Shown here: one piece after another, positions 58,801-64,000 of the stretch
Numbering within the stretch: the first letter of the stretch is position 1
Layout: each line of letters opens with the position of its first letter
DNA from: Patella vulgata
Taxonomy: Eukaryota; Mollusca; Gastropoda; Patellidae
Assembly (NCBI RefSeq): GCF_932274485.2
Contig: NC_065881.2
Coordinates: 53,578,702-53,642,701, forward strand
DNA length: 64,000 bases
Direction of reading: 5' to 3'
Notes under the pieces: model-generated
Database searches by the model: none
Told to the model about the DNA's origin: nothing
What the model saw: only the letters and a program-made list of their open reading frames with translations
Made by a program: the position numbers and the translations under genes

Positions 58801-59295
58801 TTATCAGACCGGGACAAAAGGTAAACATTCTAAACTGTTTTTTTTAGAACTGAGAGTTTGTTGCCTATTGCTTTTAATAGCAAAAATAATTTATGATTCC
58901 TCTCCTAACCAGAATAACATCTATACTAATATTTGTGACTGTCGTTTGTCTGTCTGTTCGGGGTTGGCGGCTACACTAGGTCTGCCCCGAGTCTGAAATT
59001 TGGGGTATAGGGGTAGCTCGGACCGGGGAAAAACATAGGCCAGGTGGCGTTAGTCTACCACTTCCGGTTTTGGGGTTATGACCCCCGAACGAAGCCGGGC
59101 ATCCTTCTAGTTATTTATATTTCTAGTTTAGTTTCTTTCTATGTTCTTAAATATTTCATTTTTTCTTCTTTTTTTTTTCAGTTCAAACTAGCATTATCTC
59201 ATGATGGCAGTGGAAAGGGGGCAGCACTGGTAGCAGCCGTTGCCATGCGTTTAAGGAATATTAAAGGATTAAAAGATGTGGAAGTGGCGGCTTGA
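25853..59295 (+). CDS. HK: Hexokinase B (single-domain), complete, 11 exons, 467 aa
   Basis: Makes hexose 6-phosphate from hexose and ATP in the cytosol. Exons: 25853-25891, 50106-50268, 50646-50785, 51129-51344, 51525-51624, 51863-51945, 54836-54948, 57655-57813, 58136-58275, 58684-58820, 59182-59295 (1,404 nt with stop, phases consistent). Key residues: LDLGGTNFR 75-83; FSFP with Ser144; TKGF with Lys162; Asn197-Asp198 (catalytic base); TGCNACYME 221-229; TEWG with Glu253; Glu287 in MEKMISG; HDGSGKG 437-443. The N-terminus [13 protein letters not shown] lacks the hydrophobic mitochondria-binding helix of vertebrate HK1/HK2. At 467 residues it matches a one-domain 50-kDa enzyme. Exon 1 is an inference from frame, phase, position and Kozak-like ACCAAAATGC; it lies 24.2 kb from exon 2. 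Confidence 0.93.
25892..27329. other. HK-B intron 1, first part, nothing recognised
   Basis: AT-rich intron sequence with no element that I can name. Confidence 0.5.
27330..27535 (+). mobile_element. Short non-autonomous Helitron (family H4), copy 1
   Basis: 206 bp starting TCTATACTAATATTTGTGAC and ending TTCTAG, inserted between A and T (A|TC...CTAG|T). Just inside the 3' end is the hairpin CCCGGG-CGA-CCCGGG. This is the canonical Helitron layout. The copy at 58920-59110 shares nearly the whole sequence. Confidence 0.85.
29077..29446 (+). mobile_element. TTAA-ended MITE (family M1)
   Basis: Inverted ends TTAAAGGAGCTAA and TTAGCTCCTTTAA. The TTAA at each tip may be the target duplication, as in piggyBac-type elements, although the usual CCC/GGG tips are absent. 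Non-coding; 370 bp. Confidence 0.75.
29504..29903 (+). mobile_element. TTAA-ended MITE (family M1), second copy nearby
   Basis: Begins TTAAGGGAGGCAAGTTGC and ends GATTTAGCTTCTTTAA. Body shares GAGCTTCTGATATCC and AACTGATTAGAAATTA with the other M1 copies. More diverged than the 29077 copy, which lies 57 bp to the left in the same orientation. Confidence 0.65.
31531..32772 (+). CDS. LINE ORF1, zinc-knuckle nucleic-acid-binding protein
   Basis: 413 residues, expected to coat the LINE RNA. Residues about 30-175 look like the RRM-type folds of LINE ORF1 proteins (for example PRFLVIQ and NGTLLVECA; a fold guess). Residues 187-239 hold three CCHC-type knuckles: [28 protein letters not shown] and [15 protein letters not shown]. 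The rest is Pro/Ser-rich and probably disordered. No break. ORF2 starts two bases after the stop, so re-initiation after termination is likely. Confidence 0.9.
   Translation: MASQTKKTRTTKRMSTEDLEPLPIKTSRTWPRFLVIQSTNDINLSKTSPFLIAKGLAGLAGEPKSVKKMRNGTLLVECAKESHATSLLKSKTLANIPIKVAPHNSLNSSRGVIRSQDLEGSCEEEMLENLASQGVTYVKRISIRRNGNIIQTNTYILTFDKPDLPRMIKAGFLAIPVTPYIPNPLRCFHCQRFGHSKNVCKGKAMCARCGQDGHESTSCQLDHHCINCKGPHFAYSRECPIWKKEKQVQQVKTEKNIPYPEARKLVEAATPTFAMSFANAVKPKTTSIACQTPAVFPAASESSSPPKPTIPPKPVNISLNTQTANKSGESEIEEIVPPTPQPIGGNPPKIDITKERSGKGVPKNSKLATFRSRKGDEDPVGTYNRFGIQDNLMDVVVEIHDPKQHHRSPVKPP
32775..36461 (+). CDS. LINE ORF2: endonuclease, reverse transcriptase, RNase H
   Basis: 1,228 residues, carrying out target-primed reverse transcription. 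N-terminal apurinic-type endonuclease (about 1-225): [33 protein letters not shown]. Reverse transcriptase (about 440-740): Asp579 in [26 protein letters not shown], and YVDD at 667-670. RNase H (about 960-1085): Asp967 in YTDGS, Glu in TAELQAI, Asp in FTDSLSS, Asp1077 in NDQAD. A C-terminal Cys-His cluster ([17 protein letters not shown]) is common in this group. All catalytic residues are present and the frame is open throughout, so the protein could be active. Confidence 0.95.
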   Translation: MANSIIQWNCRGLKPNFNEVQILIQKFNPLAICLQETFLKNSDVLTLRHFVAYHYFANNDGRAHGGVSIFLNGNIPQSKVTLNSPLQAVAVRVTLHIPITLCSVYLPPSLHLNPRDLDDLVAQLPLPFIITGDFNGHHSLWGSPDDNNRGKQIADFININNLCLLNDDSPTYLHPATASFSSLDLTICSPVLFQDFTWRVNEDLCGSDHFPILIDNNGPSPVERPQRWKLHKADWALFESLCLFSFDAKELEDADEPMALFTSILQDVAEQAIPKTTTEPKRFNKPWYNNDCKSALRERDRILRRLENHPSMENIAAYQMVRAKARRTIRQAKKSSWQGYVSRINSRTTSKSVWDRIRRIKGKSSALSVNHLNVDNTTLTTFPDIANSLASTISFNSSSNFSSDAFRGIKHQQEKRRLNFKSRNDECYNEKFSIVELRDSLKRAKDTATGPDEIHYQILKHLPFSTLLILLDLYNRIWVDGNFPPSWREAIIIPIPKPGKDPTNPTNYRPIALTSCICKTMERLINRRLVWYLESNNLITDLQCGFRSQRSTLDHLVRFETFVRDAFIQKQHLVAIFFDLEKAYDTTWKYGIMRDLHNLGLRGRLPIFIKNFLEDRSFKVRLGSIFSDPFPQEMGVPQGSILSPTLFSIKINTIPSCLKRGVDGSSYVDDFQMCYGSTSMQTIERQLQLCLNSIQRWATDNGFRFSKSKTVCMHFCQRRGLHPDPELTLDGSPIPVVDETKFLGLIFDKKLSFIPHIKTLKKKCLKALNILRVLSNTDWGADRKVLLRLYRALIRSKLDYGCIVYGSARESYLKELDTIHNQGLRISLGAFRTSPVQSLYVEAHEPSLHDRRDKLALQYATKIASLPHHISFNTIFRPYYEHLYLLKTNVIPSFGIRIQPLLSQAGISQDSIANTPFFETPPWSISPPKIDLDLTKNKKKDTSSTVFQSLFREKRSKYGDYAPIYTDGSKDGDRVASATVTPSETISVRLPPAASIFTAELQAIFQALEYIKSSSSLKHIIFTDSLSSLQAINNKQLVHPLVADIYRLLLSHEFNGKDIVLCWLPSHVDIKGNDQADLAAKSALDLPISQFLLPFTDFKSSIKLFVYDRWQRSWDLADTNKLHHIKPLLGDWPSSYRTSRRDEVVLCRSRIGHTFLTHIFILKREPQPQCVHCHVPLTVKHILIECNHLKHIRSKYYRCQSVRQLFAQPELYDELLAFLKETNFYSKF
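36462..36689 (+). repeat. LINE 3' UTR with ATTTC tail shared with SINE S
   Basis: The last part reads TAGCCCGGTTGGAGC, then CATTAAACAACATTTC and more ATTTC units. SINE S ends TAGCCCAGTTCGGAGC, then GTTAAACCCCATTTCATTTC. The likeness suggests that the LINE reverse transcriptase recognises the SINE RNA. Confidence 0.75.
37215..37576 (+). repeat. SINE family S, copy 3, full length
   Basis: Flanked by a 13-bp perfect target duplication TTTCACTTTGCTC (37202-37214 and 37577-37589). A box GTGGCTAAGTGGGTAAG and a good B box GTTCGATCCC; complete body and ATTTC tail. The best reference copy of the family in this window. Inserted into H3 core repeats. Confidence 0.93.
38450..39732 (+). mobile_element. 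Helentron-like element H2, copy 1
   Basis: 5' tip TGTCCCCCGCC is a perfect 11-bp inverted partner of GGCGGGGGACA at about 39699-39709; the tip also forms a hairpin (CCGCCTTTC-GAA-GAAAGCAGGGG). Then a GTCC microsatellite (about 38496-38545), then four tandem units of about 146 bp (38555, 38701, 38847, 38988; the third lacks about 5 bp). After the inner inverted repeat comes a hairpin AGCC...GGCT and TTGTT. No genes; minus-strand frames here arise from the repeats. Confidence 0.65.
39841..40277 (-). mobile_element. TTAA-ended MITE (family M1), full-length reverse copy
   Basis: Ends TTAAAGGAGTTAAATAGC and TTAGCTACTTTAA. The interior is the reverse complement of the other M1 copies (for example AACTGATTAGAAATTA on the minus strand). 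Confidence 0.7.
40437..41293 (+). repeat. SINE family S, copy 4, split by a 597-bp insertion
   Basis: The left piece (40437-40651) lacks the tRNA-like head and runs to CCTCATA; the right piece (41249-41293) restarts at CCTCATA and continues with GAACACTGTATGGCATAT, exactly where the family continues. The 7-bp CCTCATA at 40645-40651 and 41249-41255 is therefore a target duplication around 40652-41248. Both pieces are diverged. Confidence 0.7.
40652..41248. mobile_element. Unclassified 597-bp insertion with 7-bp duplication
   Basis: Bounded by CCTCATA on both sides within a SINE. No clear terminal inverted repeat at the tips. Near its right end an inverted pair (GTCAACCACATTATGGGCCCC at about 41058, with GATGTGGTTGACCCTGGGCCC at about 41198) flanks a GGGCCCC-rich stretch. 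Family unknown; an imprecise or decayed hAT-like element is possible but unproved. Confidence 0.45.
41686..45511 (+). mobile_element. Helentron-like H1, middle element of the nest
   Basis: Start module 41686-41743 plus body 43711-45511. Relative to the other two bodies it lacks about 114 bp near the 3' end: TAATTTTG joins directly to GTACCGGAAGTGAC. Inserted at TT in the ATT-rich tract of the outer element. Confidence 0.7.
41744..43710 (+). mobile_element. Helentron-like H1, innermost and uninterrupted, 1,967 bp
   Basis: Complete from AGGGTTTCAC to GTTCTAG. After the tip comes an ATT/CTTCTT microsatellite, then non-coding sequence that includes an internal imperfect tandem of about 328 bp (anchors GTCAATTATTATTCG at about 42762 and 43088, and a diverged one at about 43416). 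The repeated ACCGGAAGT phrase marks the units. No helicase or Rep gene, so non-autonomous. Confidence 0.75.
48110..48737 (+). mobile_element. Helentron-like element H2, copy 2
   Basis: Same tip hairpin (CCGCCTTTCGAAGAAAGCAG) and same end (GGCAGGGGACATAAGCTTGG) as 38450-39732. The core units here are diverged, and the GTCC microsatellite is absent. Older than copy 1. Confidence 0.65.
48738..50105. other. End of HK-B intron 1, nothing recognised
   Basis: About 1.4 kb of AT-rich intron. A patch at about 49755-49805 with repeated GTGGGGCCC resembles DNA-transposon debris, without a second end. Ends in the polypyrimidine tract and acceptor TTTCAG of exon 2. Confidence 0.5.
50106..50268 (+). CDS. 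HK: Hexokinase B exon 2
   Basis: 163 nt like its paralogue and vertebrate exon 2. Starts [18 protein letters not shown] and ends [13 protein letters not shown], phase 1. Confidence 0.96.
50428..50524 (+). repeat. 48-bp tandem duplication in HK-B intron 2
   Basis: Two nearly identical units containing AACTGTAAGCGAAAAATAGG and AAGGGAAGCACA. Confidence 0.85.
50646..50785 (+). CDS. HK: Hexokinase B exon 3 (phosphate-1 loop)
   Basis: 140 nt, residues 68-114. [15 protein letters not shown] as in hexokinase A; 34 of 47 residues are identical to A over this exon by my count. Confidence 0.96.
51129..51344 (+). CDS. HK: Hexokinase B exon 4 (hexokinase signature)
   Basis: 216 nt, residues 115-186. 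[13 protein letters not shown] (Ser144) and KWTKGFR (Lys162). Confidence 0.96.
51525..51624 (+). CDS. HK: Hexokinase B exon 5 (catalytic Asp198)
   Basis: 100 nt. [18 protein letters not shown], then GLILG. The donor is GTTTTT, much weaker than the others in the gene, but the frame and the 100-nt length match hexokinase A. Confidence 0.94.
51863..51945 (+). CDS. HK: Hexokinase B exon 6 (phosphate-2)
   Basis: 83 nt, one codon longer than in [20 protein letters not shown]; acceptor TTGAACAG, donor GTAAGA. Confidence 0.94.
51990..52375 (+). repeat. Irregular minisatellite in HK-B intron 6
   Basis: Many imperfect units built from CTGTAAAACTAT followed by CATGCTCTACAATA or TATACTCGAACCATG, about 25-30 bp each. 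Confidence 0.8.
52757..53178 (+). mobile_element. Helentron-like element H3, short copy, HK-B intron 6
   Basis: Tip GCGCCCACATTGAAATGTGG, one core unit (ACAGTTATGGCCCTTGATCA), then the family's 3' part ending in hairpin GTTGCC-T-GGCAAC and CTATCTTT. The inner inverted repeat has decayed (CTGGGCATAT). About 420 bp: nearly a minimal H3. Confidence 0.7.
53179..54835. other. Rest of HK-B intron 6, nothing recognised
   Basis: About 1.7 kb of AT-rich intron. A short repeat pair near 54530-54600 (CATTATGAAACATTT with AATGGACATGA) is the only pattern seen. Confidence 0.5.
54836..54948 (+). CDS. HK: Hexokinase B exon 7 (Glu253)
   Basis: 113 nt as in [15 protein letters not shown]; acceptor TTTCAG, donor GTAAGT, phase 2. 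Confidence 0.95.
55588..55812 (+). repeat. SINE family T, tRNA-headed, HK-B intron 7
   Basis: A box TGGCCTAATGGTTAGCG and B box GGTTTTGATTCCC are spaced as in a tRNA, followed by a body with GGGTTTCTCCGGGTCCTCCG, a phrase resembling the conserved central domain of invertebrate SINEs, and ACACAAGCGAATT. Different family from S. The 3' side runs into a (CT)n tract. Confidence 0.75.
55816..55841. repeat. (CT)n microsatellite
   Basis: Uninterrupted CT run at the end of SINE T. Confidence 0.85.
56251..56648 (+). repeat. 211-bp tandem duplication
   Basis: The block starting TGTCTTAATGCGCAAGTTC is present at 56251 and again at 56462, with few differences. Each unit also holds an internal repeat of TTCTTATTTCATA. 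The second unit is entered by a SINE at 56656. Confidence 0.85.
56656..56850 (-). repeat. SINE family S, copy 5, 5'-truncated, HK-B intron 7
   Basis: Reverse orientation: GAAATGAAATCGGGCTTAAC at the left is the 3' end, with AACTGGGCTAATGAAG and TCGAATTCCAACGGTC after it. AATTATG flanks both sides, a probable short target duplication. The first unit of the neighbouring 211-bp duplication shows the empty site (CATAATTTATGGGACTATTA). Confidence 0.8.
56867..57237 (+). mobile_element. MITE family M2, HK-B intron 7
   Basis: Starts CATTATGGGAGATTAGAT and ends CTCTTGCATAATG (imperfect inverted ends). Matches 11329-11717 along its length. Non-coding. Confidence 0.65.
57655..57813 (+). CDS. HK: Hexokinase B exon 8 (Glu287)
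   Basis: 159 nt, one codon longer than in [19 protein letters not shown] through [10 protein letters not shown]; acceptor TTATAG, donor GTTAGT. Confidence 0.95.
58136..58275 (+). CDS. HK: Hexokinase B exon 9
   Basis: 140 nt. [20 protein letters not shown] through [11 protein letters not shown]; acceptor TTTACAG, donor GTGGGT. Confidence 0.94.
58684..58820 (+). CDS. HK: Hexokinase B exon 10
   Basis: 137 nt as in [21 protein letters not shown] and [12 protein letters not shown]. Confidence 0.95.
58920..59110 (+). mobile_element. Short non-autonomous Helitron (family H4), copy 2, HK-B intron 10
   Basis: 191 bp, TCTATACTAATATTTGTGAC to CTTCTAG, between A and T. The 3' hairpin arms are CCCG and CGGG around AACGAAGC. 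Lies 71 bp before exon 11. Confidence 0.85.
59182..59295 (+). CDS. HK: Hexokinase B exon 11 and stop
   Basis: 114 nt including [23 protein letters not shown] then tail [13 protein letters not shown]. Acceptor after a long T-rich tract. Confidence 0.96.
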   Translation, partial: FKLALSHDGSGKGAALVAAVAMRLRNIKGLKDVEVAA

Positions 59296-62200
59296 AGGGG
59301 GAATTGTTGTAGTTACCATGGAGACGGTGGCATTTATAAAGCTTACAAGCGCTATGTTATTCTTTTTTTTTTGGCAGCAATCATGAGCTTGCCTTGTGGC
59401 TGACAGATATAACATAAGGTTGTTGGACTGGAAGTATGGTCTATATTGGTTTGTGAATGGATGAGTTGATCTTCATTTTATTTCTTAGCCTTTCTCATGG
59501 ATTCATTATCTAAGAATAATAACAACATAATTAAGTGCCTTTCATCCAAATGATTGTGTCATGAGTACAACCGATCTGATCAAATTCACCACTCAACACT
59601 GCACAGCAAAAACAACATAATCGACTAAAAAGATGTGAGCGATATATGAAACATTGTGATATCAGACCAACCACCGTAAACCGTTAGAGAACTTTAGACA
59701 TTAAACACTTAAAGTCTGAATGGTTTTATGAAGTCAAAGCTTCATGATGAACAAAACGATGAAGACTGAATGAAAAGCATAAATTAATAATATTGTTAAT
59801 TCATATAATGGAATCATTAGAATTGTTCAAAGAAATCAAATATTGTTCAACTATTTACCGTTATAATACTGAATAATATAACAGACATAATAACAATAGT
59901 GGAAAATATGAATTTATTGTTTTATGAAATTAATACCTCACAACTGAATATGTGCTATTTTCAAGCACACATAATTATGTTCTATAAACACATATTAATT
60001 AATATTAATATTACTATACTCAGTGTTATACCATTTCACTTACAAATCTACGATATTACTTATATATTGAAGATATTCTGTGATTTTACTCATTTGGAAC
60101 CGGTTACAAAATTTTATCAAAGATGAGAAATATGGGATATTATTACCCTTTATTTGTTATGTACACCAAAGGTGAATCAATAATTTGACATATGTTAAAT
60201 TGAAAAGATAGACGATTGCGTGCCATGTTATTATAAATTATTATTTAAGTAAATTATCCAAAAGTATTACGACTGCTGTTTGTTATCATTTTTGCTTGTT
60301 ATTGTTTTTTTTTGTTTACCAGATTTTTACCATAATTCACTGTTACATGACATCCTGCGATTGTCATTTATACATGTACTGTTAGATTTAATCACGAAAT
60401 ACTAAATATGATATTAGAACATGTCTTACCGGTAGTATCAGTTATACAGGAATTTGGATGCAGTGATTTTCTTACACCATTTTTTATTAGAAAATGTATT
60501 TAGTGGTTTTATTAGTTACTGCAAAATAATTTAGGGCAAAATAAGTATTTGAATTAGGTTTTGTCTTTGTCCTTATTTGACATTTTGGCTGTTCAACAAA
60601 AAGTCTGAACATTATCTACCGACACAAAATTTATAACATAGAAAGAGACACATCAAATTGACACTTTCAATTTGCACTTAAATCCAACAAATTAAAACCA
60701 AGGATAGGTAATTATAATTAGATCTTCTGAATGCAACATTTTTGTTTTCAGTATTTGAAGAGGCAGCTATTGAATCTTCTGGGGGGTTTTTTGTGTTATT
60801 TACAGAACTACTTACAAATCTGTTTGACAAAATCTTTTTGCTGGAAACTAGAATTTAAGTCATACAAATTCAAATATTTTTATTTGCTTATTTTATTAGT
60901 GCTAAAAATACCCTTTTTTCACAAATTCTCATTTTAAAACAATAATTTTTAAATTTTTTTTATATTCTTAAAAATGCCATTTAGATTTTTTCATCTGAAA
61001 TTTACTTGTAACTCAAATCTTGAAGATGATCTGTTAGTTTTACTTCAAATTTTTAAGATTCATACTAATGCTAGTTTGATTTTATTCCCAAATAATGCAT
61101 TTGATGTGGCATAATTTACTTTTTGAAATTTTCATTGACTTTTTGTTTCTTGTTTCATTTATTAAAGAAAGTTAATTAATATACATAATTGTAAATATTG
61201 TAAATATATCTTATATACCCTGTGTTCTATTTACCTGACACAACAATAATGCAATTAATACATAAAGCTGATCAGAGAATCTGTTGTTAATTTTTCTTAA
61301 TATAAAGCTTTTAGCATATACCGGTATATCATCCAAAGCGCTTTATAGTTTGGAATTTGAGATTACGCTACACTGTTTCCTGAGGCTGGATTGAACTTCA
61401 CAATGTAATAATCAAGTCAAATATGTATATAATGCACTAATTAAGATTAAATTGAAATCATATGTTAATGGTGAGACTTCAATAACACTGACTGATTATA
61501 TTATGTTGTGTAACAATATTTCTATGTTTAAGAGACTAATGCTTGTAATTGTTGCCATTATTTAATCGACTGCCAAAGATGGTTATTTTTTTACATGGAA
61601 GAAAAATCTTGATGGTTTTTTAAAACATGTACAGCTAAAATTTGCATGTAATATTTAGGTTATTATGTGTGTTTCTATATATTGTAATGCAGCTACATTT
61701 AACTTGAAGCAAAATTATAAAGATTTTGTGTAACTCCTGTGCATTCATGATAGAAAATATTCTTACATTAAATATATAGTATGAACTACTGTTGCAGGAG
61801 TCCCTATATTAATATTGTACATCTTCCCTCTTAGCAACTTTAACTCAACAACTTATTCCATGACAAACCGACCTGTCAGTGAGATATAAATTATAATATT
61901 TTCTGCAGTTCCAGGGCCCTCACAAGCCCCAGGGCAAAAGTTTCAGTGACACCCCCGCCCCCAACTGCTTTGTTTAAAATACAATTTTATGTGAAGGCCC
62001 TGTGCGGTTCAGATGTTAAGTCAGATATCTTGAATTAGCAGTGACGTCGATCTATAACTGAGGCTAAAGAGAAGTGAGATAAATAATGATAGTTATTTGT
62101 TGTGTTAAATGTAAGATTTAGAAAGAATACCATCTTCTAATCTGTTTTTATCACAACAAATAAACTTACCTGGTCATAGATCTATGTTATGTGATATTTA

Positions 62201-62957
62201 TAGTTAATATGAACTGAGCAAGAACGATGCCGACATCTTTTGGAGTCCCCAAAATGATCGTAAATGAAAGAGTTTGGATCAGTTTTGAAGTAAGGAATTC
62301 TGTTTATGTCATTTTGTTATTGTTAGAGACACGTTCTATTTGAAGATAAAATGTGACAGTAAAATGGCTGTTGTAATTAGTATTCTAATAGTTTCTGGTA
62401 TTAACAATGTGATGGTTAATAATATATGGTTAATAATGACAGAAATATAAGTCAGGAGAGGTAACATCAATTTAGATGTATTTCTTAAAATACAAACTAT
62501 ATGGTGATATAATAAAATATTATAAATTTGTCACAACTTTCTACTCAAATGGATATGGCTTCATGTATACATGATGTAATATTATCAATTCTGTTGAATA
62601 TGAAATTAATATTGAAAGAAAGTATGGTGGCAGATTGTTTTTTTGTTATTAAATAAAGTGGAAATGGAAACCAAATTATCATAATAAAAGGTTGAGAGAT
62701 TTATATTGTGTTATATTTTGTTATTGGTTGTGTTGCTGGCTTGCTGCTGTATAAACAGTAGTTCTAGATCTACATAAAACAACAACATTGAAACAGCTGT
62801 GAATATAGTCCTGCAGTAGTGATGTACGATAGTTCTGATGTCCTTTAACGTTGTCATCTTGGTTACCATAAAAATCAGTCAATACACTTTATAAACTCGA
62901 TCAAGACTTAAAAAGACACCTACTGAATAGAGCATTAGACCATGGATGCTACTTTGC
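59296..62957. other. 3' UTR of hexokinase B and intergenic DNA
   Basis: About 3.7 kb without recognised gene or repeat. Very AT-rich. A patch at about 61912-61975 (CCAGGGCCCTCACAAGCC) may be transposon debris. Confidence 0.5.
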
Positions 62958-62970
62958 TTGTATATACCGG

Positions 62971-63265
62971 TTGACCGAGGAAATTCATCCAGATTTTCCA
63001 GCGTGGTTCCCCCTTGTCAGTGATGCAGGACGGAGGGCCTGACAAGGACAGCTGTCTAGTTGTTCAGATGGGACGGAAAACCGAGGTCCCCTGTATACAT
63101 TGGCGTGTACATGAAAGATCCCTTGACAGTTGGAATTCGATATAAGAGTATGCTGTAGTGCCGCTGTCTGGGCAAAATTACCCTCATAACACACTGTATG
63201 GCGTATGCCTGTCTTCATTAGCCCAGTTTGGAGCAGAAAAGTAGGACGTTAAACCCCATTTCATT
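62971..63265 (+). repeat. SINE family S, copy 6, 5'-truncated
   Basis: Lacks the tRNA-like head; the body and 3' end (CCAGTTTGGAGCAG, GGACGTTAAACCCCATTTC) are complete. Flanked by TTGTATATACCGG and TTGTATATTCCGG, a 13-bp target duplication with one mismatch. Confidence 0.85.
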
Positions 63266-63278
63266 TTGTATATTCCGG

Positions 63279-64000
63279 ACATGTCATACGCGATTTCCAA
63301 ATGTTTCTACCTTGAATATGAACCAAAAAAACTGTAACAATCACAGGGGATACTCGATTTAACATTCCGGAATTGAATTTTGTCAATCCCCATAGCGACA
63401 ATCTGAAATATCTCAACCAACCATAAAAGCTGAAACATATTTGTTGTCTTTAATTACATTATGATACTACTCACACCACCTCTGTTGTTGGGACTGACAG
63501 AACTGTGACAGTTTTAATTCTGCATCACTCAATTGCAATTCTTTCAATTTGGGATGTTCTAGGCCGACAATAGAGCATCCCAATTGGAAATGATCTTTTA
63601 GAGAAGCGACCAATCAAGGGAGATAATAATATATACTCTAGACAAATGTAAATAATTGAAGTCAAAGTATTAATGAAATAATTTGATATGTTTATTGAAA
63701 ATAATGTATTTGATATCACAGAATATACAATTATATCATACAACCCAATGATAAAAACTATCATTATATATAACATATAACTACACAAACACAATCCTCC
63801 ATATTAATAAATAGATGGTGATGAATAAAAATGTAACAGTTTAAAAGATATGTCATATTAAAGTTCTTAATAAAACAAGAGATTCAGAGAACTTTCACAA
63901 AATGTAGCTCAAACTATGTAGTATTTAAGAAAAATCTTAAAACAGAAGTATTAAACATGCTTATAACAAGATGTAAATTCATTTTTGTGCATTTAATGAC
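63279..64000. other. Intergenic, nothing recognised
   Basis: AT-rich sequence to the end of the window with no supported feature. Confidence 0.5.

Overview
The window looks like nuclear DNA of an invertebrate animal, most likely a mollusc. It is AT-rich and intron-rich, and about half of what can be recognised is short transposable elements. The repeat types (tRNA-headed SINEs ending in ATTTC repeats, and elements with a GTCC microsatellite plus a core of about 150-bp tandem repeats, like the 'pearl'/HINE elements described in bivalves) favour a mollusc. The species cannot be named from sequence alone.

The host genes are two hexokinases, both on the + strand, head to tail. The first (exons 2 to 11, 4788-13881) lacks its first coding exon, which must lie before the window or be unrecognised in the first 4.8 kb. 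The second (25853-59295) appears complete: eleven exons encoding 467 residues, with a 39-nt first exon separated from exon 2 by a 24.2-kb intron. All internal exon boundaries and phases match between the two genes, and most exon lengths are identical, so they are tandem duplicates. Both keep the phosphate, sugar and adenosine motifs of hexokinase and the catalytic Asp, so both should make active single-domain (about 50 kDa) enzymes that phosphorylate glucose.

Region by region: 1-4787 is upstream sequence or intron 1 of the first gene, with a SINE and a Tc1/mariner remnant. 4788-13881 is hexokinase A, with MITEs and a SINE in its introns. 13882-25852 is intergenic DNA with hAT-type, Mutator-type and other insertions. 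25853-25891 is exon 1 of hexokinase B. 25892-50105 is its giant intron, holding short Helitrons, TTAA-ended MITEs, a complete two-ORF LINE (31008-36689), SINEs, and several Helentron-like elements, including a three-deep nest at 41631-47426. 50106-59295 is the rest of hexokinase B. 59296-64000 is 3' flank with one SINE.

The most striking structure is in the mobile DNA. Three unrelated repeat families (here H1, H2, H3) share one layout: a 9-11 bp inverted repeat at the 5' tip whose partner lies just inside the 3' end, then a 3' terminal hairpin, insertion next to TT, and internal tandem repeats. This is the layout known for Helentron/HINE elements. The LINE and the main SINE share their 3' ends, which suggests that the LINE family moves the SINE.
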